Assembly (NCBI GenBank): GCA_035235625.1
Contig: CP141145.1
Location: forward strand, 3,224,001 to 3,288,000
DNA length: 64,000 nt
DNA from: Saururus chinensis
Lineage: Eukaryota; Streptophyta; Magnoliopsida; Piperales; Saururaceae
Direction: 5' to 3'
Positions 24,846 through 37,079 of the stretch are shown here, piece by piece. How positions within the stretch are numbered: position 1 is the stretch's first letter; every line of letters starts with the position of its first letter. The notes beneath the pieces were generated by a model. It was not told the DNA's origin and made no database searches. It was given only the letters and a program-made list of their open reading frames with translations. A program made the translations under genes and the position numbers.

Positions 24846-27016
24846 TATATGTTATTTAAATTTTCTTATTTAATTTTATTTGTTTTAATTCTAAAAAATT
24901 ATTTATCCGATTTAAAATTTATAATCGGATTCTATATATTATGATTTATCCGATTTTAAATTAATAATTGGATTTTCTTTGAAATATTTTATCTGATCAT
25001 AAACTATCGGATTATGTTCTATCTGATCTTAGATTACCATATCCTGCTTATGAATGTGAAATCTGATTTTTATCTATCAGAATTTGATTATAATTTATTA
25101 GATTTTGTTTTGTTTTATCCAAGGAATTATCGGATTCTGTTTGTGTATATTTTATCAGTCTTTAACTATCGGATATTGTTTACTTTCAAATGTGTTAACG
25201 TATTATTAACTATCAGTTTATATTTTGTAAAGCGTCATATGATCTTAACTATCATAAACAGATTTCTGAATGTTTTATCTGAGTGTTATCCAATTCTAAT
25301 GATCAAATTATGTTAGCTTGATATTCAAATGTTATGTTTTAAGAGTGTTTTTAGGCGAATTGTGAGGACACAATTTGTTTAGGGGAGAAGAATGTAACGG
25401 CCCGTTTCCTATTTATGCCTAACCCAAAGAGTTTGGGGTAATTATATAATTTTTAGTTAATTTTTAGAGGTCTTTCAAGGGATGAAATCTCATTATTTGA
25501 TTAAAGCACAAAGAAACGTGTGTAACGAATTGAAAAACACGCGAAATGTAGGTTGAGGGCAAAAGTTATGACCTCAGAAAGTGTGCCACGTGGGCAGAGC
25601 CCATTTTAAAAGAGCAAGATAACCTACCCACGTGTGGCCTAATTTCAAAGAGCTCGTCGATACGAGTCTGTCAGTACCAAGAATGCATAGTTACGACTTT
25701 AGGGTAGGAAGCTATCGCGTTTTGAGGTTAGAAAAATAAATAAAAAATAGGGAAAAAGATTAAATTAATGACATCAGTTGTGTGAGTCGAGCCAAGCTAC
25801 CAAATGACAAGCGGTGCATCGGCCCAACCGCACCGTGCAATACGGGGCCCACACGATCACTGGCCATCCACATGAATTGGGGCTAGGGCAATCACATTGC
25901 CATCAACGCTCTGCACCATTCCGCTGCGTGCATGCCATTCGTGATGGTGCATCATAGACATGTGAAGCATGTTGTGCATCTGTGCGTGCATGTGTGTTTT
26001 CTGCCCGTACATTCACAGGGTTCTCCTATAAATTTAGAATTTCGTCCAATCTTTCATGGGAGTTTTTTGGTTCGTTTTGAGTCTATTTTTGTCTTTTTAA
26101 TATGCGTTTTTAGCTAATTCGATGGTGTTCTACACTATAGGAGTGTCCATTCCTTGAGTTGGCTACCATATAAGAGGGGACATCTCAGGGAAAGAGGAGG
26201 TCTTATTTGTTGCCCTCGAGCTTCGAAGAGAGAGAAGTGGCCAGGAGCAAGAAGACGGATTGTCCTACGTCGTCATGTCACAACAAGAGAAGTGGTCCAA
26301 AGTAGGGGAGGTTTTGTCCTCCTCCGAAGGGCCATGCAGTGAGAGAAATATCTCTCGGTTAAGGGGAAGTTCTGTCCGCAGCTTATGGGTGCAGAAATTA
26401 GAAAGAGTCTCAACATAAGCTCTGATATAATAAGCTTTCTGTTTTGATATGATAAGCTCTGATATAATCTTATATGATCTAATATAGTCGCATTAAATTT
26501 GATATGATCTAATGAGAATTGATATGATCCAATTTGTCTCTTTCGTGTGTTCTGCTATGTTCTTTGATAGAGGGGATGTGTGAGAGATTTTGTCTTACTC
26601 CAAATAATTTATGAGATTTTGTCTTACTCCATATATATGTATTTTTAAAGTAAGTGATTTTTATGATGTCGGATACATATATTGGCTGTTAAGAAGAACT
26701 ACATTCAGAATTGATTGTATTGGAATAACATCATAAATGTTGTCCAATATGTATGTCGGAAACCCACGGTAAGGCAACATTGGCTCTTTTCAAATAAGTT
26801 ATAAAATTAAGTTTATTCTTGGCTATGCGACACGGAGAGCTAAAACTTTGTTGTGCATAGTGGAATGTTATGACTCTCGCACACAAAGTCCGTTGCGCTT
26901 GGTTGGTCTTATTTTAGTTTTTATAAATTAATTAATTGACTCTAATTTTGTTTTCCAATCCCCCCCCCGCCCCCATCGCCCCGGTTCTGGTCGATTTTCG
27001 GGTTGGGGGTGTTACA
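24846..27016 (+). mobile_element. 3' end of a gag-less long-LTR retroelement (fossil)
   Basis: An internal stretch rich in 'atcggatt' words (24900-25380) matches the end of the internal region at 44240-44610. It is followed by the purine tract AGGGGAGAAGAA and an LTR (25393-27016) that starts TGTAACGGCCCG and ends GGGGGTGTTACA. The LTR has a CTATAAATTT box near 26028 and the 'gagttggc...taagagggga' block shared with 39350-39600. No 5' LTR is present, so the copy is broken. Confidence 0.7.
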
Positions 27017-30000
27017 TATTTATGAAAGTTTTTTAAACAATAAATAGGATATCAATATTGTGTTCTATTTGTTATTCAAATTTTATTGAAAAAAAAAATA
27101 TAAAATATCATTCATTGTTCTTTTAACTTGGAGAACTAGATAAAGTATGCAACATCATTTTTCTCTAACCTTCCTTATGGAAACATTTTCTTTACATAGT
27201 TTTCAATGGGTTTACATGATTCTACTTACCCTAATATTTAATGAATTTATTAACTACGTAGTAAAACTTGGGTACAAGGCAATAATGATTTTGGGGATCT
27301 AAGAGTAGGACCACCAATCGCAATTGTTTACCTGCCCTACCACCTATGCTATACTATTATAAAATTATTTGGGATGGGTAAAGTTACCCATTGGCTAAGC
27401 AAACATGTAATTTTACACAACCGCTTTGTAATTGGGACAGGTTTGGAAAAATTATTTCCGTTAACCGTTACCTTTTTATAATATTGTAAATACTAATAAA
27501 TATGTTACAATGCTCTAAATACTAGCACGTTGTGACTAGACTAATAATGTACATCTCTAGTTTGCTAAACACTATAATTGCTTGAAAGTTTGTGCAATTT
27601 TTTTTCTAACTCTAGCTCTTTTTTATACAAGCCATTTTTAAAATAGTTCAATGGTCACTCTTTAATTAGTTTTTGCTATTTTTTTTAAAATAAAAGGTTA
27701 TATTTTTTCATAAAAACACTAAGTGTCTCATCATAATTACAAAATAGATATACAGAGGATGACAATAAGTGCTACAAGGTAGTCATGGAGAGGACAATAG
27801 TAAATGCCCAATAGTAACTTTGGTGTGGATCCCACGAGGACGCAACTGCATGCACCACCTTTATTTGAACATTGAAGATTACATATGCTTTTAACCAAAC
27901 ACAAAGTGTCACACGAAGGTAACACCTTTGAACTTGCACGGTCAGACCAAAATGCCCTTAATGGGGCTCTAAAGGCGATCTACGGTTTTGTGGTGTCCCA
28001 AGCCATCAAATTGAAAATTTGTAATAAATTTAAAATAAACATTTGAAAAATTGTATCTATTTTACTTGACCTATATTTTTTACATTCTTGGTACCACTAC
28101 GACGGGCTCAAAGTTTACCTTTTATTTAAATAGGTTTTCCCACTGAAACTTACTTTGTGAGGGACGAAATTAAATAAATAAAGTACTAAGGTAAAAATAA
28201 TAGTCGTTACATAAATAAATATTTATGAAATCTGAATTATTATTTAAAAGCTTACTTATAATTGTTTTACTTTAACATATACTATGTTTATTAAAAAATC
28301 TAATTTATTATTTCAAAGATTTCCTATAACTATTTTTCTTGAACATATATATTATTTTTACAAATTTTGATTTATTATTTAAATGCTTAACTATGGCTTT
28401 TTTATTTCAACATATTTTATCTTCTTTAATAAAGTACAAAAGTTATCTTCTAGTGGGGTAAACTTGTGAGGTTTCAAGGGAGAAATTGCTCTATAAAGCC
28501 TAAGCAAATAAATAAGTCCTTACATTTTCATGATCACGACGATCTCACCACAAGGGTCATTGAATACAAGAATTTGTAACATTTATCAAATCACATTTAT
28601 GAAAGTATTTTAACATTAAATAATATCTATATGTGGTGTTCTATTTGTTATTCAAATTTTATTGAAAAATAAAATTATAAAAAATCATCCACTATTCTTT
28701 TAACTTGGAGAACTAGACAAAGCATGCAACACCATTTTTTCTAACCATTTGTATGGAAACATAGTTTGACATAGTATTCAATGGGTCTTCGAGATTCTAC
28801 CTACCATAATATTTAATAAATTTATTAACTACCTAGTACACACTTCTGTACTTCTGTACAGGGCAATAATGATTTTGGGGATCCAAGCATAAGACCACCA
28901 ATAGTAATTGTTTACCTACACTACCACCTAAACTATACCTTTAGAAAATTAAATGTGATGGGTAAAATTACCCATTGGCTAAGCAAACGTGCGATTTTAC
29001 ACAACTGTTTTGTAATTGGAACGGGTTTAGAAAAATGATTTATGTTAACTGTTACTTGTTTCATAATATTGCAAATATCAATAAATATGTCACAGTGTAC
29101 TAAATAGTAGCACACTGTGACTAACCGTATAATGTACAACTCTAGTTTGCTAAACATTGTAGCTTTTCACACCCAAATTTACCATGTGAGGGAAGAAATT
29201 AACTAAATAAAGTACTAGGGTAAAAATAATAGCCTTTAAATAAATAATTATTTACAAAATCTGATTCCTTATTTAAATGATTGCTTTTAGTTGTTTTTCT
29301 TTAACATATATTACTATGCTTAAAAATCTAATTTATTTTTTACCTATAACTATTTTTCTTGAACATATATTATGTTTACAAGATCTGATTTACTATTTAA
29401 ATGTTAAATTATAGTTTGTTTTCAACATTTTTTGCATTTAATAAAGCTCAAAACCTAGTTTCCAGTCTGATAAATTTGTGGAGGTTTTAACGGAGAGATT
29501 GCTCTATGGACAAAGCTTACGCAAACAAATCAGGCCCTACATTTTCATGATCATGGCGATCTCTACGCAAGTGTCATTGTGTAGAAGAATATGTAGCATT
29601 TTCGAAATCATATTTATGAAAGTTTTTTAAAAATAAATAAGATATCCATATGGTGTTCTATTTGTTATTCAAATTTTATTAAAAATAAAAAATAAAAAAA
29701 TCATCCAGTAGTATTTTAACTTGGTGAACTAGACAAAGCATGCAACATCATATTTCTCCAACCTTCCTTACCGAAACTTTTTTTTTACATAGTTTTCAGT
29801 GGGTCTTCGGTATTCTACCTACCTTAATATTTAATGAAGTTATTAACTACCTAGTACATACATTTGTACATGTCAAGTATATTTTGGGGATCTAAGAGTA
29901 GGAACATCAATTGTAATTGTTTGCCACCTCTGCCACCTAAACTGTACTATTAGAAAATTAAATGGGGCGGATAAAATTACACTAAGCAAAAATGTAGCTT

Positions 30001-30430
30001 TACACAACCGCTTACTAGTTGGAATAAGTTTGAAAAAATGATTTCTGTTAACCGTTACTTGTTTGAAAATATTGTTAATTGTAATAAATATGTCACAATG
30101 TACTAAATACTAGCACACTGTGACTAACCTTATAATGCACAGCTCTAGTTTGGTAAACAGTATGATTGGTTCAAAATTTGTTAAAATTTTTTCTAACTCT
30201 AGCTCCTTTTTATACAAGTCATTTTTTAAAATAGTTCAATGGTCACTTTCCAATTATTTTGGCTAATTTTTTAAAAAATAAAAGGTTATATTTTTTAATA
30301 AAAACACCGAGTGTCACATCAATAATTGCAAAGTAGATATAAGGGTATAGAGACAATAGTAAGTGCTAGTACGATAATAAGGGTTACAAAGAGGACAATA
30401 GTAAGTGCCCAATAGTTACTCTGGATGTGC
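27017..30430. repeat. Three diverged large tandem units
   Basis: Units start near 27017, 28593 and 29610 with 'tttatgaaagt' and 'gtgttctatttgttattcaa'. They share 'acttggagaactaga', 'gggatctaagagtagga' and 'agcacactgtgacta' variants. The first unit (about 1.6 kb) contains a 0.55-kb block missing from the second (about 1.0 kb); the third carries the start of that block. No coding domain or transposon end was recognised. The origin is unknown. Confidence 0.75.
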
Positions 30431-31210
30431 ACTTTTTGAAGCAGCGGAAGAAGCCATCAGAGCAACTAGAAGGCACTCAAGGCAGAAGCCATCGGGACAG
30501 CAGATGGCAGCCAACGTGAAGCAGAACTAGCAGAGTCCCTGGATTCATCTCCGCTGGGCAGATCTGGTGAATGACTATAGTGCAACTGTTCCGAGCAGTT
30601 GGTTCTCTTTATTTTTCTGGATCCCGCTTCTTACAGTTGGTTTACTGGTGCAATCATGGCGACTTCTGCAGCTCTGCATGAGAATCCGCCTGAAAAGAGT
30701 TAGGCAGATCTCTTCAAACAACGAAAGATGACAACTGGTGTGATCCTACCGGATGTTTTTCATTATCGGGAAGGCGCTTAATGGCATCGCAAGCAAGGAG
30801 AAGCCAAGAAAGATTGTTAACACGGAGTGACTTTTGTACGGTGATTCTTACGTGGGAAGGTATGGCACTGATTTAATCTTCAAGTTATCTTTCTCAAGGA
30901 ATTTGGGTTTGGGGACTCATTAGCATTGATAATGCGTTTTTAGAGGCAACAAGAATATAAGAGATGGAGACAAGTCGGCGAGTCAGCAGCCTAATGAGCC
31001 TGATGCTGCTGATGTTCTTAATCAGCAAGGTGCTACTTAACATGTTCATGTTATTACGACCCATTCTCCAATTCCTACTGATGTTCTACTTGAATGTTTG
31101 GATGTAAATCTGGTTGAGATAGTTGCTCCAACTATTGTTAATGTTGTCCTCGGTTTTTTTATTATTGATCACCAATGTCATTCTCCTCATATTGTTGCTT
31201 ACTATTCCAT
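30431..31210 (+). other. Possible LINE ORF1-like debris
   Basis: From the ATG at about 30655 the sequence reads MATSAALHENPPEKS, a stop, then ADLFKQ. This recalls the N-terminus of plant L1 ORF1 (DUF4283-type) proteins, in which a 'SFADLF' block follows a proline-rich start. Later frames are full of stops and the match is weak. Non-specific low-complexity similarity is the alternative. Confidence 0.25.
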
Positions 31211-31639
31211 GACGGAAGAAAATGTAATATTTTTAGGGATTGTTTGGATTGGTAGAAAATAGGGGAAAGGAAAGAAATCTTTTAAAAATATGGGAAAGGG
31301 TGGCTAATAAAAATAGATAAAATAAAAAAAATTTAGCAATGCTTTTAAAGAGTCACTAATATAAAAATAATTAAAAAACATAAAATCACACCTATGGTGG
31401 GATTCCAAGCAGGGGAGGAGGCTTTGGCCGATGGCGGCCAGAGCGGAGAAGAAAGGGGGGGGGGGAGGGGGGGGGTGTCGGAGATGGCCAGAGTAGAGGA
31501 ATAAGGGGGGCAAGAGGTAGGAGAGCTCCTGTAAAAACTCTTATCTTCAAGTAGTATACTTTTAATTTTATTTATTATTTAATTATTATTATGTGGTTTA
31601 AGTCATTTCTTATTGATTTTAAAAATTTTAAAAATAAAG
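31211..31639. mobile_element. CACTA-type fragment with poly-G tract
   Basis: The 'ttagcaatgctttta' and 'gtcactaat' words near 31338-31362 are diverged versions of the CACTA subterminal repeats. A G-rich tract (31448-31478) and 'gccagagcggagaagaa' follow. The latter resembles 35358-35380. The ends are missing. Confidence 0.4.
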
Positions 31640-34600
31640 GTAGTTTCCAAAGATTTTAAATAAAAATAGTTTCACATTTGTGAGTTTTAAGTGAATTTCA
31701 ATAAATTGTGAATTTTTAGGTATTTTATCAAAATTTTCAAAAATTAAGATTTGTGGGACCCCTTTGTGGGCCCCAGGGTAAAATTTGGGGGTTTTAGTCC
31801 AAAACATCCTTAACATTAAAACAAGTCATTAAAAAAAATTTTAGAATTTTTTTTGTCTTAATTAGGGTTTAAATAACTAAATTACCCACTTTTAGTTATT
31901 ATTATGTTTGTATCCCCAATTTTGATTAGGTCTAACCCCTTCCTTACTATAAAAGGAAAGGGGTTAACCTCTTTTTCAATTAGGAAAGGGCTAAGCCTGG
32001 GATCAAGAGGACTAAACCCCATTAACCCAAAGTGGAAGAAGATTTAAGGTTTGAATTTCTTAATATTTTCTTATTTATTAGGGTTTTTATAAACTTCTTC
32101 TAATCTCATCTTTCTCCACTTGTTAATCCTATTTTCAAGCCATTAAGTCATTGATTTACATCTCTACTTCAAACTCTAGCTTTTAAATTTTCATTTTTGA
32201 GTCTCTAAAGCTCTGGATCTAATATTTTACCAATGATTTTTAAGTTTTAAATAGGATTTTGGTGGGTATTAACAAAAATTATAATTTTGGGTAGACTTCA
32301 AAGGAGATTAAGGAGTTAATCCGACCCAAAAAGAGGTGAAAGGTAATGAGTTTAGTCTTCAAGCTTGCTATATTTCAAATCCTTCTTTTGATGTGTTCTA
32401 ATGGTAGATTAGTAAAAACCTAATCTTTTGTAATAATTTATTAGGATTTTGATTGAAAATGAGTAAATTTAGTATTTTGGAAGTTTTGCCTAGATTTTTA
32501 TAAAGTTTAGAACCTTGATTTGAAGTGTTAAGTTTGTTAATGGAGTCTCGATTTGGTTTTCAAACTGGAGAAGACGAACTAGATCTGCCGTTATTGTGAT
32601 CGATCGCCCTTATAGGCTGATTGATCGGCCAAATGATATTGTAGGTTGGTTTTAAGGCCATCCGATCAAACAGCCTTGGAGGTTGATCGATCAGCTACAC
32701 AACAGATTTTGGGCATTTTATTTCCTATGCTTATTTCGGTATGTTTACACTCCCAAATGTTATTTATAATGTTTATGTGGAGTGTTTTGAGGTAGGATAA
32801 ACAACTCGAAAGGTATGCTATTTATGTTTTAGAATTATGGAGCATGTTTAAGTATTATATGGAAGTACATGTCGATGGTTAGACGTGTTAGTATGATTTA
32901 TCTTAAATCTATAGTTGATTATTTTCTTATGTTTAAGCATGCTTCCGGCAAGGTTATTATATAACAATGTTCTAATGTGCCTTTTTATTGTATGAATAAA
33001 TTATAGGTGAATGGGGATACTATGACCTAGTTTCATGCATGGATTAAATATGCTAGTAGGAGTTGAGCATTAGACTTCACTTGATTGAATTGATGATTGT
33101 GAATGGATTTCCCCATGATTTCAGTTGAGAACTATGTTTAGATTTTATCGAAAAATGTGTGTATTGCCTTGTAAACTATTGTCAAAGCATGATCATGTGC
33201 TTAGGAATGTATGAATACACACATGTGGGGAATTAATTATGAAATCGCAGTTGTTTATGACTAGAATATGATGCATGTAGAGATTGATGCAAGGACATTT
33301 CATGTGATGGAATTCACATAGAGAAAAAATGGGGTCGGAGGGAGAAGAAGAGGGGGGCTCCGGCAGGAAGCAGCCAGAGCAAAGGCTGCTTAGAAATCCA
33401 TTCACAATCATCAATTCAATCAAGTGAAGTCTAATGCTCAACTCCTACTAGCATATTTAATCCATGCATGAAACTAGGTCATAGTATCCCCATTCACCTA
33501 TAATTTATTCTATAGTATCAACACGTATGCATGATCATGTGCTTAGGAATGTATGAATACACACATGTGGGGAATTAATTATGAAATCGCAGTTGTTTAT
33601 GACTAGAATATGATGCATGTAGAGATTGATGCAAGCACATTTCATGTGATGGAATTCACATAGAGATTGCTTACGTATGTATCCTATTGCATGCATCATG
33701 AAACGGACTTCATAAATAAGAATTTATTGATGATTAGTCATGGTTGATCGATTGCATGAAATGATGTGAGATTGCATGCTGGATTAATTGGAACTTGGCT
33801 AGTCTGAAAGGACATGATTTCGATTTGAGTTCCTGTGTGGAACATGTATACTCCCCAGGTTGAACCGACTTGAGTTGTGTGGGGACGAGTTGTGTACTTG
33901 TCTTGCGGTTGAGATTACTTGAAATAGTCATGTAGACCCTAAGAATCCAAAGTGGTATGCCTTTGTCAACTGGCTACCACGTGTTTTAGGTTTCTTGTGT
34001 AGAATTCAGACTCTTCCAACCGTAGAATATGTCCAGGGCGAACCACCTGCTCTAAGTTCTTTGTATGACATTCGGGCATTCCTTGGCTAAGACTGTCCAA
34101 GGCAAGCAGACTTATGGGCTAACTAGCCCGACACTTTATATTTCCTGTGTGGAAATCGGACTATGTGCTGCTTGTGTGATAATGATTATATTCACTCTTT
34201 GATGGAGACATTCACAATTTATTGATAATGCATGTGTATGAGATTATATCATGCCCAAGATTACATAGGCTGTGTAGGGATAATGTGACACATGTAGATA
34301 TTATTGATTATGCATGATTGTGTATCATGTATTTGACACGTTTGTCGTGCAGGGTGAATGAGCTACAGAATAGATGTGATATGAATGCACGATCTAAATC
34401 GTGTGATTGAGACACTAACATGCAGGTTTATGTGATAGAAATGCACAATCTGAATTGTTTGAATGATACACTATCATGCAGGTTTATGTGATGTGGTTGC
34501 ATTATCAAAAAGTGTGTGAGAAACACTTCTCATGCAGATTGTGTGTGATATTATGCTTAATTGTGATTAGATAAGGCTCACTACCTAAGTAAGATGGTTG

Positions 34601-35283
34601 CTACATTGTAACATGATTATGTATGTCCTGACTTGATATGTGTTATATGCAAGATAGATTTTTTACTTATAGATAAGTAGGGGTTAGTAAGGGGATGATC
34701 AGAAAAAAGGGTCTACCATGTCATTTATGGATCTGAATTGCCATGATGTTGTGCCGTGATGATTTTTTTATTAATGTTTTTGCTTTCAAATGATTACTGA
34801 GTTTTGTACTCACCCCTCTTTTGTAATTTGTTTTGGAGTAGCACAGTGCGACGTGTAGACATGCAGGACACCTTATATGAAGGACGACATAGGTACTTGT
34901 GGGATTAGCCTTCGTGGCATTCTGATGATGTTTTATTTTCATTTTTGATACTATAGAATATTATATGGTGGATTATGTATCATGCTCGCCTTTATTTGTT
35001 GTTCTTAGACTTGTCTAAACTTTTCTGATTTTCGAGCCATGTGTAGGCTTAGGAGAGTATTATGTGGGATGGTGTGAGGACTATGACAGTTTATATTTTT
35101 CTCTTTGTTTTCTTTATTTCTCTTGTTCAAAAGATATTAGGTGTTCTACGCCATTATTTGAATTGCCCATTTGAGGGGCTAAGACTTCCGCAATACGCTA
35201 ATCCATTAAATTTTGCGCCCCCGCGCACTTGACCGGCCATTGGACCGGGTTTGGCTTGGTTTGGGAGGAGCCGGGGCGTGACA
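31640..35283 (+). repeat. LTR-like repeat, family X copy 3
   Basis: It is collinear with 14225-17181. Landmarks are 'gggcccca' near 31770, a TATAAAAGG box at 31948-31956, a TCGATCGG pair near 32600-32695, the shared 'cttgtcttgcgg' block near 33899, short tandem units at 34365-34540, and the end GGGGCGTGACA at 35273-35283. A 342-bp locally templated insertion interrupts it at 33324-33665. No coding capacity; a fossil. Confidence 0.55.
33187..33665. repeat. Locally templated complex duplication
   Basis: Two direct 137-bp copies (33187-33323 and 33529-33665, one mismatch) flank two pieces. The first, 33317-33385, matches 35305-35373 (69 bp, one mismatch). The second, 33393-33510, is an exact reverse complement of 32994-33111 (118 bp). 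Fillers of 7 and 18 bases separate the pieces. The first joint shares the 8-base microhomology CATAGAGA. Confidence 0.9.
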
Positions 35284-37075
35284 GCTCCGGCCTGAGGAAG
35301 CTGGCATAGAGAAAAAATGGGGTCGGAGGGAGAAGAAGAGGGGAGCTCCGGCAGGAAGCAGCCAGAGCAAAGGAAGAAGGGGCAAAGAGGGGGAGGGGGG
35401 TTCCGGTAGCCTCCGACCAAAGTAGAGAAAGAAGGGGGTGAGGGGACAGGAAGAGGTGGGAAGGGGATGGGGAGGGCAACGACAGAGCGGGGTGGCTCGC
35501 AGAGCAAAGGAAGAATTTTTTTTTATTTTTTTCAAAATAATATATAATAGAATTTCAATTCTCTCTCTCCCTTCCTCTCTCTCCCCTATCTCTGTCTGCT
35601 CTCCTCCCTCCCCCCTCTCTCTTTCCTCTCTATCTCTCTTCTCTCTCTTCCTCTCTCTCCTCTAGCTCTCTCTCCTCTCTCTCTTCTCTCTTCTTCTCTC
35701 TCGTTCCCTCCTCTCTCCTCACTCTCTCTCGATCTCTATTAATTTCCATTTTTTTAAATTTAAAAAACTATTAGTGACGCATAACATATGCGTCGCTACT
35801 ATACTTGTTAGTAGCAACACATACGTGTATGTGTCACTACTACCCTATGTTAATAGCAATGCATACGTCTATGCATCACAACTAAGATTTGTTTATTTTT
35901 ATTTTAATTTTAAAAATAATTTATAATATAATTTTAATTCTCTCTCTCTCCTCTCTCTCTTTCCCTTCTCTCTCTTTCCTCTTTATCTCTTCTCTTTCTC
36001 CCTCCTCTCTCCTCACTCTCTTCCTCTCTCCCTTCCTCTCTCTCTCTCCTATCTCCTATCTCTTATCTTCTCTCTTTCTCTCACTCTCTCTATCCTTCCT
36101 CTCTCTTCCTCTCTCTCCTCTCTCCTCCCTCCTCTGTCCTCTCTCTCTATCTCTTTTAATTTAATTTATTTAAAAAGTAAAAAAACTATTAGCGACGCAT
36201 AACATATGCGTCGCTACTATACCCGTTAGTAGCGACGCATATGTGTATGTGTCGCTACTACCCTATGTTAATTCCCTCTCTCCCTATCCTCTCTATCTTT
36301 TCTCACTCTCCTCACTCTCTCTCTCCCTCCTCTCTCCTCTCTCTCTCTCTTTCTCTTTCCTCTCTATCTTTTCTCACTCTCCTCACTCTCTCTCTCCCTC
36401 CACTCTCTCTCTCTCTCACACTCTCTCTCCCTCCTCTCTATCCCTCCTCTCTCTTCATGACTCTTACTCTATCTCTTTTAATTTATTTTTTTAAAATAAA
36501 AAAATAATTAGTGTCACATAACATAGGTGTCGCTACTATACTTGTTAGTCATGACGCATACATATATGCGTCACTACTACATTGCTACTACATTACGTTA
36601 TTAAAAATAATTTATAATAAAATTTTAATTTTCACTCTCCTCTCACTCCCTCCTCTCATTTCCCTCCGTCTCTCTCTCTTTCCTCTCTCTCCCTTCTCTC
36701 TCTCTTCTCTCTCTCCCTCCTCTCTCCTCGCTCCAACTCTCTTTCCTCTCTATCTCTTCTCTCTCCCCTCACTCTCTCCCCCTCCTCTCTCCTCTCTCTC
36801 TCCCCTCCTCTCTCCTCTCTCTCTCCCTCCCACCTCTCTCTCTCCCTCCTCTCTCCTCTCTCTCTCTCCCTCCTCTCTCCTCTCTCTCTCTCCCTCCTCT
36901 CTCCTCTCTCTCTCCCTTCTCGGGTTAGTAGCAACACATACGTCTATGCATCGCTACTAAGAGTTTTTTTTTCTAAAAAAGTTTAAAAGATAATTTATAA
37001 TAAAATTTTAATTCTCTCTCTCCTCTATCTCTCTCTTACTGTCCCTCGTCTCTCTCTTCCTCCTCTCTCCCTCTC
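35284..37075. mobile_element. CACTA-type array: CT tracts alternating with GCGACGC/GCGTCGC hairpins
   Basis: Four to five units of about 350 bp each hold an A-rich piece (aatttataataaaat), a 50-290-bp CT-only tract (35554-35740, 35937-36155, 36268-36475, 36628-36920, 37011-37077) and a hairpin-rich piece with CGACGCATA...TATGCGTCG. The make-up matches the internal part of the CACTA element at 46707-50102. No termini were found. The Ser/Leu-rich frames across the CT tracts are artefacts of composition. Confidence 0.65.
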
Positions 37076-37079
37076 TAAA

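Noticed and set aside
35438-36960. Ser/Leu-rich open frames on the plus strand
   Set aside because: They are translations of CT-only simple sequence; frames are open in several registers and no domain is present.
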